Shown: positions 47,149-58,769 of the stretch, piece by piece
How the letters are laid out: every line of letters starts with the position of its first letter
Numbering within the stretch: the first letter of the stretch is position 1
Assembly: GCA_949987565.1 (NCBI GenBank)
Contig: OX465112.1
Span: 17,714,445 to 17,778,444, forward strand
DNA length: 64,000 bases
Direction of reading: 5' to 3'
Source of the DNA: Luidia sarsii
Lineage: Eukaryota > Echinodermata > Asteroidea > Paxillosida > Luidiidae
Made by a program: the position numbers and the translations under genes
Notes under the pieces: model-generated
Told to the model about the DNA's origin: nothing
Databases searched by the model: none
Seen by the model: only the letters and a program-made list of their open reading frames with translations

Positions 47149-47999
47149 CACCACTCTTGACTGACAAGCGATTATGATTCCCAATAGGCCAGCTGCGGTA
47201 TGATCGAGGAAGGGTGGTTTGGCGTTAAATGACCTCGCAGTCCGGCTCATCTTGGATTGGTACAGTACAGTACAGTTTAGGTCCTCATTTTGAAGCTTTA
47301 TATAGGCTTCATATGAGTCAGGACTCCTAGGAGCCTGGTGAAACCAGTCTTCGACTGTGTTTCTCTTTTAATCTGCTCAATTGAAAGATCACCCAGTAGT
47401 CCTGAGATACCTATCCAGGGATCTCGATAGTATGGACAGTTTTTTAGAATACTGAGACAGACCCGATCCGACAGCGTCCTTGGTATAACAAACTCAGCAT
47501 ATGTACATGATTGGTAAAAAAAAAAAGTCTTATTGGTAATACTCCGTGCGTTTACATATCTAGTGTACCTCTTTCTGGGGGTGGTATAGTGAAGGGCCCT
47601 TATGCACGAGGCATCCGCAGACGACGAAGAATACCACACATCCTCTCAACGAACACAACCCGGAGTGGTTCCCCCGGGGGGAGGAGGAGGTGTGACCGAG
47701 ATTCCTCCAGAGCCCAGCCCGAAGTTCACTCCCCCGCACATACGCACTTGGATCCGCCTGAGGCTAACGGCGATCAGGGTGCAGGCACACGGCTACCCTT
47801 TGCGCAAGCAGGCCGAAACGAGAGAGATCGGGGAACGGACCACCAACAAAAAGGGCGCCTATGGGGTTTCCCATTGAGAGGGCGACGCGGTGCATGCACC
47901 CTTCCTGGTGACTGTTGTACGAGGGCCTGGAAGGCAAAACCAGCAACCAAACAGAGAGGTCTTATTCCAACTATAGGATAATTGGCTTCAGAGCCTGCA
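47149..47999. other. No gene recognised
   Basis: Open frames on both strands (for example 47511-47981 plus, 47298-47639 minus) were examined. None shows a domain that can be named. Confidence 0.5.
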
Positions 48000-48130
48000 G
48001 TCTCGTGTCGACTTTTTTTTTCATCTTTACCTTTCCTTCTTCTTCTTCTGACATGGTTGATGTAAACCCTTTAATCTTATCTGTTCTATCCCTTTGTGAA
48101 CTACAGTTACCTTTTCTGTCTTTTTCCGTT

Positions 48131-48193
48131 CTGAGACTCAGACAGCTGCTCGCTTTGGCGAGACATGGGTGTTCCCACTGTCTCCAGACTCAG
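48131..48193 (+). ncRNA. Conserved stem-loop of LINE tail, copy 1
   Basis: An inner hairpin CTCGC-TTTG-GCGAG lies inside an outer stem (AGACAG with CTGTCT, plus CTGAG with CTCAG). Same architecture as the next two copies, with an asymmetric internal loop. Probably part of retroelement RNA recognised during reverse transcription; it is not an independent RNA gene. Confidence 0.55.
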
Positions 48194-48368
48194 ACCACCC
48201 CCCATCCTCCCCAAAACATCTTACCTACTTTTCTCTGTCTACCCTTAATTACAATGTATGTATTAGATAAAAGTAATCTTGTGAAATATTTTACTCCATC
48301 AATTTTCCAATCCAAAATTGTTACTTACTTCTTAACTAATGCAACTTAACGATTATGAGACCTTCTTT

Positions 48369-48417
48369 GGAGACAGCTGCTCGCTTTAGCGAGACGTGGT
48401 GTATTACCTCTGTCTCC
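48369..48417 (+). ncRNA. Conserved stem-loop of LINE tail, copy 2
   Basis: The outer stem GGAGACAG pairs perfectly with CTGTCTCC, enclosing the inner hairpin CTCGC-TTTA-GCGAG and an ACGTGGTGTATTAC strand. Confidence 0.65.
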
Positions 48418-48635
48418 TTTAAGATCTTATTCATATAAATATCCATTATTTTATTTACATTAATAATAATAATAATAAAAATAATAATAATAATAAAAAA
48501 TTATAATTATAATAATAATCAATAATAATTGTCAAAACTAAGAATACCCTGTAAAAATCACGTGTAAATATTGTGTATATATTGTATTCATGTCGAATGG
48601 ATTCAATAAAAAGTCTCAATTTGAAAAGTCACAAG

Positions 48636-48682
<47 letters not shown>

Positions 48683-48727
48683 AACTTACTAATGTAACTT
48701 AATTTTTGTTTGTACGAGACCTCTGCT

Positions 48728-48775
48728 GAAGACAGCTGCTCGCACTAGCGAGACGTGGTGTATACCTCTGTCTTC
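48728..48775 (+). ncRNA. Conserved stem-loop of LINE tail, copy 3
   Basis: The outer stem GAAGACAG pairs with CTGTCTTC; relative to copy 2, a G-C pair has become A-T by changes on both sides. The inner hairpin is CTCGC-ACTA-GCGAG, with stem kept and loop changed. This pattern supports selection on structure. Confidence 0.65.
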
Positions 48776-49490
48776 GGTTAAAATCCCAAATCTTCCATTT
48801 CAAACACAATTCTTTTACTTGCTTAAATTTGTACATTTCTGTTTATTCTGTTTATTGTAATGTTTATCCATTATTTGTTTACTTCCATGTAAGTTAATGT
48901 ACTTCAAATGGATTTGGAATAAAGTTTCCATTTGAAAAGTCAAAAAGAAATCTTCTTCTTCTTCTTCTTATTATTATTATTATTATTATTATTATCAAAG
49001 TCTTTGAAATGTTGCCTTCCCTATCATTGAATGTTTTCGTTTTCATTTTGTAATAAACCGTGTTTTTTGTTTTTCCAATTGTATGATTGTTTTCCCCTTT
49101 TTTATTTTATATTATTTGTTCCTGTATATATTTTGTCAACTGTATTTTGTGTTTCATTTGGAAAATAAAGTTTTCCTTTGAAAAGTCAAAAAAAAAGTCT
49201 TCTTCTTCTTCTTCTTCTTCTTTTTCTTCTTCTTCTTCTTCTTCTTCTTCTTCTTCCTTTTTCTTCTTCTTCTTCTTCTTCTTCTTCTGCTTTGCTATGT
49301 GTACTTTTTCTTTGCTGTCTCTCTCCGATAGGGGGAACATGTTCGCAGGAAATGAGGTTATCTCCGTAGGGGCCTGTATACGTGGCAAAACAGTTCCGGA
49401 GACAGCACCCAGAGGTGTCATCCCCATCAGTGGAAAGCAGGCCGCCACACGTAGCGTAGCGCACCTCGCCATCACCCCGCAGAGACCAAG

Positions 49491-49551
49491 TTAAAAAAAA
49501 AAAGGGGGGGGGGATCGCGTCTACTTCTTCCCTCTCTTTTTTTTTGGGGGG
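49491..49551. repeat. A-run/G-run and T9-G6 homopolymers
   Basis: A12-G10 at about 49491-49512, then T9-G6 at 49537-49551. The second has the recurrent T-to-G junction; the first, A to G, is of another type. Confidence 0.85.
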
Positions 49552-49699
49552 ATCAACCATTTTTTACGGGAGAGAAGGTCAATCGGGGCACGCAGTGTCA
49601 TCAGAACACCCACGCGGGCTCGATGTAAAGGTGGGTTGTAAACCCGAATGCGAAGTTGGAGGGGAACCGGCACATTATGGGTATAGGACAAAAGAGCCC

Positions 49700-51640
49700 G
49701 AGCGAGAGAGGGGAAGATGGAGAGAGACACAGAGAGAAAGAGAGGGGGATAGGGAGGGGGAGAGGGGAGAGATGGGGAGAAAGGGGAGAGATAGGAAGGG
49801 AGAGAGAGGGAGGGGAGAGGGGGAGAGAGAGGGGAGAGGGGGAGAGCCACAGAGAGAAAGAGAGGGGGATAGGGAGGGGGAGAGGGGGAGAGATGGGGAG
49901 AACGGGGAGATATAGGAAGGGAGAGAGAGGGAGGGAGAGAGAGGGAGGGGAGAGGGGGAGAGAGAGGGGAGAGGGAGAGAGACACAGAGAGAAAGAGAGG
50001 GGAGAGGGGGAGAGATGGGGAGAAAGGGGAGAGATAGGAAGGGAGAGAGAGGGAGGGATAGAGAGGGAGGGGGAGAGAGGGGAGAGAGGGGAGAGAGGAG
50101 GAGATGGAGAGAGACACAGAGAGAAAGAGAGGGGGAGAGGGGGAGAGATGGGGAGAAAGGGGAGAGATAGGAAGGGAGAGAGAGGGAGGGAGAGAGAGGG
50201 AGGGGGAGAGGGGGGAGAGAGGGGGAGATGGAGAGAGCCACAGGGAGAAAGAGGGGGGATAGGGAGGGGGAGAGGGGGAGAGATGGGGAGAAAGGGGAGA
50301 GATAGGAAGGGAGAGAGAGGGAGGGAGAGAGAGGGAGGGGGAGAGGGGGGAGAGAGGGGGAGATGGAGAGAGCCACAGGGAGAAAGAGGGGGGATAGGGA
50401 GGGGGAGAGGGGGAGAGATGGGGAGAAAGGGGAGAGATAGGAAGGGAGAGAGAGGGAGGGAGAGAGAGGGAGGGGGAGAGGGGGGAGAGAGAGGGGGAGA
50501 TGGAGAGAGCCACAGGGAGAAAGAGGGGGATAGGGAGGGGGAGAGGGGGAGAGATGGGGAGAAAGGGGAGAGATAGGAAGGGAGAGAGAGGGAGGGAGAG
50601 AGAGGGAGGGGGAGAGGGGGGAGAGAGAGGGGGAGATGGAGAGAGCCACAGGGAGAAAGAGGGGGGATAGGGAGGGGGAGAGGGGGAGAGATGGGGAGAA
50701 AGGGGAGAGATAGGAAGGGAGAGAGAGGGAGGGAGAGAGAGGGAGGGAGAGAGAGGGAGGGGGAGAGGGGGGAGAGAGGGGAGATGGAGAAAGCCACAGA
50801 GAGAAAGAGAGGGGGATAGGGAGGGGGAGAGGGGGAGAGATGGGGAGAAAGGGGAGAGATAGGAAGGGAGAGAGAGGGAGGGAGAGAGAGGGAGGGAGAG
50901 AGAGGGAGGGGGAGGGGGGAGAGAGAGGGGAGAGGGAGAGAGACACAGAGAGAAAGAGAGGGGGATAGGGAGGGGGAGAGGGGGAGAGATGGGGAGAAAG
51001 GGGAGAGATAGGAAGGGAGAGAGAGGGAGGGAGAGAGAGGGAGGGGGAGAGGGGGGAGAGAGGGGGAGATGGAGAGAGCCACAGAGAGAAAGAGAGGGGG
51101 ATAGGGAGGGGGAGAGGGGGAGAGATGGGGAGAAAGGGGAGAGATAGGATGGGAGGGAGAGGGAGGGAGAGAGAGGGAGGGGGAGAGGGGGAGAGAGAGG
51201 GGGAGATGGAGAGAGCCACAGGGAGAAAGAGGGGGGATAGGGAGGGGGAGAGGGGGAGAGATGGGGAGAAAGGGGAGAGATAGGAAGGGAGAGAGAGGGA
51301 GGGAGAGAGAGGGAGGGAGGGGGAGAGGGGGGAGAGAGAGGGGGAGATGGAGAGAGCCACAGGGAGAAAGAGGGGGGATAGGGAGGGGGAGAGGGGGAGA
51401 GATGGGGAGAAAGGGGAGAGATAGGAAGGGAGAGAGAGGGAGGGAGAGAGAGGGAGGAAAGAGGGGGGAGAGAGAGGGGAGAGGGAGAGAGACACAGAGA
51501 GAAAGAGAGGGGGATAGGGAGGGGGAGAGGGGGAGAGATGGGGAGAAAGGGGAGAGATAGGAAGGGAGAGAGAGGGAGGGAGAGAGAGGGAGGGGGAGAG
51601 AGGGGAGAGAGGAGGAGATGGAGAGAGCCACAGAGAGAGC
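49700..51640. repeat. GA-rich satellite, about 15 units of about 136 bp
   Basis: Nearly pure purine on the + strand. The only regular C-containing marker, CCACAGRGAGAAAGAG or ACACAGAGAGAAAGAG, recurs about every 122 to 150 bases from near 49726 to 51628. Each unit also has GATGGGGAGAAAGGGGAGAG and GATAGGAAGGGAGAGAGAGG. The very long frames on the minus strand (600 to 770 codons of S, P and L) are artefacts of the array. Confidence 0.96.
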
Positions 51641-52548
51641 TCTGTTTGGGCCTCGCTGACTGGGAGGATGGCAAGTCGATGGGATGGGAATAGCGGGTGA
51701 ACTCTCTGCAGCAGATGCCGTGTTGGGTTACTAACGCCGCGGAGAGAGCGCGTGACTTGGTGCGACGGGATCGACCGCTATCGATCCAGAAGTGTCGGCA
51801 GTTAGAAGCCTTGGCATATTTACTGTCCAACCCCGCCCACCAAACAGATCCAAAAGTGTGACCAACCTCTGCACAGAATAAGTGTCCGGAACTCGGTGGG
51901 CTTTCTACGTAGGCCCTATATACTTTATACTGTACGGATTGGTGTAGACCTACATCTTACTAAGAGCATGCATGAATTCCATTGGTTGACAGTGGTACGC
52001 TCCCACGAAACTCTAGGTGAAGCCGCGGCCAATCTTCATGGACTTGTTGACTACGTAATGGGCACGAAAGTCCGTTCTCAGCCAGGTTCAGGCCCCCCCC
52101 CCAAAAAAAAGTGTTAAAGTCGCCGGTTCCGGCCGGAACACTTCCAAAGGACCCCTCCGTCAGTGTTTAGACATCTCGCCCGCTCATCTTTCCCTCAAGC
52201 CGTATTAAAATGACGGAAGTGAGCGTCTGTCGTGCATACCTGCTTCCCCCGTGGAAGCTCCCTCCCTCTCCCTTCGCACCGTTCCCTCTCACTGTGTGTG
52301 CTAGCCCCCCCCCCGCCGGTTGTGCGTAGGTGCCGGTGTTATGGGTCGGCCGAAGTCGGCCATCTCAATCAATGTGGGCATCGGGGCGGAAACGACTTAA
52401 TACAATCTGCCGACATGATGCGCACTCCGCGGCTGAGCCGCTATTGCCCATGGGAGGTATGGTCCGGGCTGCTATAGTCTTCCTCTCAAGTCCTTCGCCG
52501 AGGTTATGCTTGGAATTAAGGCTGACAGGACGGGTATGGGGGAAATGG
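51641..52548. other. No gene recognised
   Basis: Unassigned DNA between two tandem arrays; holds the C10-A8 run at 52093-52110. Confidence 0.5.
52093..52110. repeat. C10-A8 compound homopolymer
   Basis: Ten C then eight A; the same lengths as the run at 46378. Confidence 0.9.
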
Positions 52549-52812
52549 GCGAACAGACAGACAGACGGCAAGACAGGCAGGCAAAGAGACAGGCAGACAT
52601 ACAGACAGACAGGCAGTCAGACAGGCAGACAGACAGGCAGTCAGACAGACAGATGAGGCAGGCAGGCAAACAGACAGATAGGCAGTCAGACAGACAGACA
52701 TACAAGCAGTCAGACAGACAGACAGATAGGCAGGCAGGTAGGCAGACAGACATACATATGCAGTCAGACAGACAGACAGACAGACAGACATACAGACAGA
52801 CAGACAGACAGT

Positions 52813-52846
<34 letters not shown>

Positions 52847-53465
52847 TACATACATACAGACAGGCAGGCAGGCAGACAGACACAGACAGACAGACAGACA
52901 GACAGTCAGACAGACAGGCAGGCAGGCAGGCAGGCAGACAGACAGACAGGTATAGGTTGGAAGGCAGACAGACAGACAGACAGACAGACAGGCAGGCAGA
53001 CAGGCAGGCAGGCAGGCAGGCAGGCATACAGGCAGGCAGGCAGACAGGCAGGCAGACAGACTGGCAGTCAGACAGACAGGCAGTCAGACAGGCAGTCAGA
53101 CAGACAGACAGACAGGCAGACGGACAGGCAGGCAGGCAGACAGACAGACAGGTATAGGTTGGAAGGCAGACAGACAGACAGACAGACAGTCAGACAGACA
53201 GACAGGCAGGCAGACAGGCAGGCAGGCAGGCAGGCAGGCATACAGGCAGGCAGGCAGGCAGGTAGGCAGACAGACTGGCAGTCAGACAGACAGGCAGTCA
53301 GACAGGCAGTCAGACAGACAGACAGGCAGACAGACAGGCAGGCAGGCAGGCAGGCAGAGAGACATACAGACTGGCAGTCAGACAGACAGGCAGGCAGGCA
53401 GACAGACAGACAGACAGACAGTCAGACAGACAGACAGGCAGGTATAGGTTGGAAGGCAGACAGGC
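52549..53465. repeat. (GACA)n/(GGCA)n array, about 900 bp
   Basis: Tetranucleotide units CAGA and CAGG alternate in blocks, with GCAGTCAGACAGACAG segments. A marker GGTATAGGTTGGAAGGCAGA recurs near 52949, 53150 and 53442, so 200- to 290-base segments were also duplicated. Frames read T-D-R-Q repeats on + and C-L-S-V repeats on minus; neither is a gene. Confidence 0.96.
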
Positions 53466-53799
53466 TTAATTGAGACGGCCAACGATGGGACACTGGGACC
53501 GACATAAGTCAGGTCAAAGCTTGCTTCCTTTGAGGGTGGAAAGGGCGAAGACGAAGGTGAAGGGCTGGGAGCTGCGTCATCCTTGAGTTTCGCTGGCATG
53601 AACAGACGATAAAAATATGGACCCCCCCCCCCCGCAAGGCGGTTGGTTAAACCGTCTGTGAAGTCTACACTCGAGGGCGTACAAGCTGGCAGGAGAGTGT
53701 AATAACGATTAGCTTGGCGGAACCGACGTAGGTTTGCATCGCTCAGAGGTGGGGAGAAGATCGTTACGATTCAGGAACAAACTGGGAAGGGCGGTTCGC
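53466..53799. other. Spacer, no gene recognised
   Basis: About 330 bases including a C-run near 53622-53633. Nothing else is recognisable. Confidence 0.5.
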
Positions 53800-54135
53800 C
53801 CCAAGAATGTACACCTTTTAAATGACTTTGTGGTGTGAAATGTGCATCTTTAAAGGACTTAGCGGTGTGAAATGTACATCTTTAAAGGACTTAGAGGTGT
53901 GAAATGTACATCTTTAAAGGACTTAGTGGTGTGAAATGTACATCTTCAAAGGACTTAGTGGTTTGAAATGTCCATCCTTAAAGGACTTAGTGGACAGTGA
54001 AAAATGTGCATCTTTCAAGGACTTAGCGGTGTGAAATGTGCATCCTTAAATGACTTAGTGGTGTGAAATGTGCATCTTTTAATGACTTAGTAGTGTGAAA
54101 TTTACGACTTTAAAAGACTCAGTGGTGTGAGATAG
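53800..54135. repeat. 32-bp minisatellite, about ten units
   Basis: The unit is GTGTGAAATGTRCATCTTTA followed by AAGGACTTAGYG. Ten or so copies with scattered substitutions; one copy has an extra GACA. AT-rich, no open frame. Confidence 0.94.
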
Positions 54136-57100
54136 CTCTTTGTATAAGACAGCATAAGCCTGTCCAGGCATATGCCATTCGGCTAACGAGTACGAGTTTT
54201 GTGAATAGGGCCAGTTAACAGATACCTGGGACATTTTGAATTAACATAACAAATCGGGAAAACTGTGATACCTTCGGTGTGTCATTTCTGTCGACACAGT
54301 TTTACTTCTTTTCTAGCAACGGAGACACTGTAGACGAAATAATTTCGAGAGAATAATCTTCGTAGACCCCCCCCCCAAAAAAAAAAAAAAAAAAAAAAAA
54401 ACACAAGGATTTCTGAGCGAAATCGCAAGCCGACTCGACAGCGCATTGCCAAAGTGCACGTGCGGGCAGTGTACTATGCTCTAAAACCCATGCACTTTAG
54501 TGATGATGTTAAAGAAAGGACCATCGAGACAGGAAGGGAAAGAGAGACGTTTGCCCCCGGAAAGCTGCCGTCTGTTTTTCGCCGACTGCGAAGCGCTGGA
54601 CAGCATCGAGGTGGGGAAGGGTATACCCCGCGCGAATTAGGTTCTGATGACCCAATCTAAGGGAGCGCCACTGGTGCGGATTGGATTTCGCGCCGTGCCA
54701 ACAGCCGCGGTAATTGCTGTTACCCCGTCAACTGTCAATCGGTTGACGCGCTGAGTGGGGGGTAGGTAGACGAGACCCCCCTTCCCGGATTCACAGGAGC
54801 GTAAATTCGCCTCTGAATGATCCTCAATTGTCACTCGACTCTCGAACAAAATAATGGTGGGGGTTGGGCTATTCTGGCACAGCAAATCGCCTGGTGATCG
54901 GAATACGGGGAAGGGGAGACGGGCTGCATCTTCACCATGAGTCCCTTACAGTAATAACCACAATCTGTGCAATGTGTGGATATTTTTGTCGTTTTGATCG
55001 CTTAAGGCATCTTGGGTGCACGGGCCGCTTTCCTGGCCGCCCTGCATGACCCGGCAGTCTAATTAAGGCTCGCACGCCGCCAAGACGACCCCCCCATCGG
55101 CGAGCGAGATGCAGAACGCCCCGACACAACACAGTGACACCAAAAGGACTGCATCGTGGGGGCCTCGTGTGCAGCAATGGCGGTGACATCTAGGACCTTC
55201 GGGGCTCGGGCGTTTGGTGACCGACTGATAAGGCACGAGCTTAGCTCGAGCCGCACAATTCACACCGTGCTTGAAGCACATAACATATGCCTGCACATCA
55301 ATATCAAGGACTTGAATTGTCGGCTGTAGATACCCATCGGTCTAGTCACGTCAAGGAAGTGACATAACTATACCAGTGATATTTACTGCACGTCCCTCTG
55401 GGTCACTCTTTGGTAGAGTAGTTTTAGCACTGTCTGCATTTTTACGCTGCGTTTTATATATTCATGGTGTAGAGTTGCGTCAGCGTATTCAACGTTATGG
55501 GCCCTTCTTCAAATTTTCGCGTTCAATGGGTCTTTGAAATGAGGACATGGACTGATACATCTGACAGCTTCCTGGCTCGGAAGCATCGAGGGTTGAAAGG
55601 GAAAACCTCGCGATGGCACGGGCGGTCGTGTGGAGAGGAGCGGGAGGCGCGCTACTCATAGCACGTCTAGTCGCTGAGCGGCACGACCCGCGGTGCAAAC
55701 ATCGCGGGGAGCGGAATCGTCACGTAGCCGTAACGGGGGGGGGGGCGCTCCATAGCGGTAACCCCACGGGGTCTTTACGGCGTCCTAAACGCAATATTGG
55801 AAAGGAAAGGGGGAGATCCCTCTAACGGGTCTGCAAAATATATTGAGAAAAAAAAAATAATCATCTTTCCATCAGAGTTCCCACCTGGCCGCTGGGTTTC
55901 CGAAACGGCACACTCTCTCTCTCTCTCTCTTTTTATAAGTACCTGTAAAAGCCCTTACCAATTGAAGGCGGTCTGTAAAGCTTCTAATATTCTCTGAAGA
56001 ATTGTGACTGGGTATTTTGTAAAGATATATAGTTTTTGCACAGCTTCAATACTCACAGAGGAATAATGAATGGGTTCGTATATCACCATTCAAAGAGGTT
56101 TGCCCATTTTCCGTTTTCCTTTCTCTTGCAAACGAAACCAGAGACTTATCGCTTTGCTGAAATTGTCCCATTATACACTCTCAGCAAATTAATAACGCAA
56201 ACAATGTTCTTGCATTTTTCGCAAACTGTATAATTGACAACACTTAAAGTTATAAACATTTATAATGCGTCATATAAACACCCTTCACGTACATTTTGTT
56301 TATTTAGATATTAAGACCGACCCAAAGTATCAGGTCGACACTAGATCAACCCTTCTCTGGTTTTTCATAGGGTCGATGACCCTGTGTACGAAAAGTCAGA
56401 TATAATTACCTAAATCTTCCATTGTACACATGCCATGCGCAGTGCAATAACATTGTGTCTGCCGCCACCAAGACTCGGATGGTCCAGTACTATAGTCACG
56501 TCACGCGCATGCTGTGCTGCCAGCCTATAGCCTGACCGAAACAGCATGAACTGTTGGACGTTGACAGAGGCTCTTTGAAACAGGGTTTTCAGACTGAAAG
56601 TACTTCGGTGCAACTTGATTCAATTAACACGCAAAGCACAGTAATTTTTTCCCCCGTTTCAAGAAACGAATGGAAGTCACACACTTGCCGATATTCTATT
56701 TACAATACGGAGACTTTTTCATCGGTATTCGTAATTCGTTCCGTCTTCACTTTCAAAGTTTGGGGGTAAAACCTCGATTAAGAAGGCCATTACAGTTAAG
56801 CCACTTTCAAGGTGTTCTATACAGAGCGATGCATCTTCCCAAATAGAGGAAGTTTATCTCACTTCCTTCCGTTTCTCAGAGCCGAGAATTGGGTCTGGTC
56901 TTTAGTCCCACTCAGAGGGGAGCGTCGAGGATTAAATGTAGTCTCGGGGAAAAGGAAGAGACAAAAAAACCAAGGGGAAACCTTTTAGGAGGTCACATCC
57001 ATCATACAAAGGGAGCGTGCTGAACATCAAGGCTGAGCATCGGAGGTGGGGTCGCATTGTGTGAGCGCAAACGCAACGCCGGAAGAGCACGTGGTGGCCG

Positions 57101-57724
57101 GTTCTCCCGTCAGTGTGGGGGCCGGGGGGGGGGGACACGCACACCCTCGTTCCCCGGGATACCACGGAGCGGCGTCTCCGGGAGAACGTCTCCGTTTCGG
57201 GGGCGAGTAAACACTGCGAGGCGAGCCGGTGTAGCGGTCTGATCCGGGTCCCATGCTCAGATGAGACCGTTACCATGGATAAAAACGCCATGCGCAGTGC
57301 GCGTGGTAGTTGTACATTTCGAAGGCCCGTGCTGAGTCGATACGGCCATTGGCAATGCAGCGCTTTCAGACACGTTCGTTGACCCGTAGTTATTTACCAA
57401 CTCGCTCATTACGGAGCCTAGTACCTAGGCCTAGAAATGTTAGGCCTAGAGTTTTACATTGGGGAAGAAATGCTACAGTTGTTCCCCGTAATAAGGGTGT
57501 ATCGATTGACTTCATACAATCAGATAAGTAAATCTATATGCTGTTTATTAACACTTTTTATTGAATTGTTTGGTTCAAAGTAAATTACTGCTTATTCTCT
57601 GGTACAAATAATGTGTTCCTATCTTCAGAGACTTAATTAATATTATATTATCATCTGACGATTTTTTCATTTTCATGTCATTTTTCAACTCAAACGTCAA
57701 GTTTTTCTGCTTGTTGTTTTACCG
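54136..57724. other. About 3.6 kb without a recognised gene
   Basis: Contains the C10-A25 run (54367-54401), a G-run near 55736-55745, a short CT repeat at 55913-55930 and a G-run near 57124-57133. No frame has domain features and no transposon ends were recognised. Confidence 0.5.
54367..54401. repeat. C10-A25 compound homopolymer
   Basis: Ten C then twenty-five A. Same junction polarity as the other six. Confidence 0.95.
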
Positions 57725-57902
57725 CGTATGTTATTATATTAACTTAATCTATCTCTCCAGAGAGCCTCTACCAGACAAGCCTTGCTTCTTACGGGCTCCC
57801 GAATATCAATATCTTTGCTTTGATAGACTATAATTTTTTGAACTTTTAAACTTTTTGAAACTGCTTTGATCATTTGATATTCGAATAAAGTCGATTCAAT
57901 CC
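57725..57902 (+). mobile_element. LINE-type 3' tail, family F, copy 2
   Basis: Matches the minus-strand copy at 17556-17762 from GTATGTTATTATA through ACAAGCCTTGCTTCTTACGG to TTCGAATAAAGTCGATTCAA. The hairpin stem seen in copy 1 is partly broken here (GAGAGCCTCTA against TACGGGCTCCC). The block between the hairpin and the AATAAA differs in length. Confidence 0.78.
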
Positions 57903-57954
57903 AAAACTGTGTTCGTTCGCGGAAAATCATAAACAACGTTCAATTGAAGGGCTA

Positions 57955-58088
57955 ACTTCACGTGCTTGGTTCACTGACTCATCTGAGCACGCTGAGCAGC
58001 TGAGAACGTTGCTGTAACGTGCTGAGGTGAGCCAGTGACCGTCAGGGCTCAACTCAGCACGGGGGCCCGTCTGAGATCGTTACACCGG
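57955..58088. mobile_element. Possible relative of MITE family C
   Basis: The right end CTGAGATCGTTACACCGG is close to the family C terminus, and TCTGAGCACG and GAGAACGTTGC blocks also resemble family C. The left end could not be matched. It may be a diverged or truncated member. Confidence 0.4.
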
Positions 58089-58769
58089 TTTTTGGATCCA
58101 GCCTCAGAGTCCCAGCCTCTGAGACAACAGCGAACTCCCAGTGACCCCTTAAAGTTAGGACTGGCTCTTTGAATTTGCTCACCGGCTAAAACCACACATT
58201 TTGTCGGGCTTCCAAGATCACTGACTTGATGTTCTTACCCCCCTCTACCCACACACACACACCAAAAGAAAGTCAAACACATTTTAAAACAAGGAAAACC
58301 AACAAAGGGGAAGATTGTTTCTTGAATTTAAGATCTGATCGAGGGAGAGCAAGAGAGAGAGAAAACATCTGCTCGAGCAGCGCGAATCCTGCAGAAAAGT
58401 CAACGGGCTTGGGGTCTTTTCAGGACACGCGCCAAAAAATCGTTTGAATTGCGTTCTCCGGGTTTCTCCCGCGTTGCTTTCCATCCGACCTCCCCTCCCC
58501 GCCTCTTCAACCTCGCCCTTCCATCGGTCCTCTCACAGGAGGAAATTGAGTGCTTCATAGGAGGGCCACGGGCCATGCTGGCAATTATACAGGCGGACTC
58601 TAGTCCGTGGATGTAAAGCTAAAGGAGGGACCGGCGATGGATTTTGTCTGGGCAACCACTCTATGCGGCTGTAGTGTCAGAGGCTCCTTTGCACCCAAGC
58701 GATTACAAGCAATTTTTGAATGATTTTTTTTTGAAACGCTTGCTCCTGATCCTCCCTTGTTTCCTTCTT
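58089..58769. other. No gene recognised
   Basis: Unassigned DNA; a CACACACACACA stretch at 58250-58262. Confidence 0.5.

Larger units (their letters stand above)
48000..49300 (+). mobile_element. Nested LINE-type 3' tails, family G, four copies
   Basis: Four related 3' ends lie head to tail on the + strand. Three contain a block GACAGCTGCTCGC ... GCGAGAC (near 48140, 48372 and 48731). Three end with AATAAA (48605, 48918, 49164), then TTTGAAAAGTCA, then a (TTC)n tail. No coding sequence remains, so these are heavily 5'-truncated insertions, probably each into the TTC tail of an earlier one. In the copy ending near 48940, AATAAA sits in the loop of a hairpin formed by TCAAATGGA and TCCATTTGA. 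Confidence 0.8.

Noticed and set aside
47298..47639. Possible reverse transcriptase C-terminal fragment on the minus strand
   Set aside because: The peptide around KNCPYYRD is faintly reminiscent of LINE C-termini, but no catalytic motif is present and the nearby LINE tails are on the opposite strand.
49521..51830. Open frames of 600 to 770 codons on the minus strand
   Set aside because: They consist of serine, proline and leucine translated from the GA/CT satellite in three frames at once; absence of stops is a property of the repeat.
52472..53473. Cysteine/leucine/serine-rich and TDRQ-rich frames
   Set aside because: Artefacts of the GACA/GGCA tetranucleotide array.
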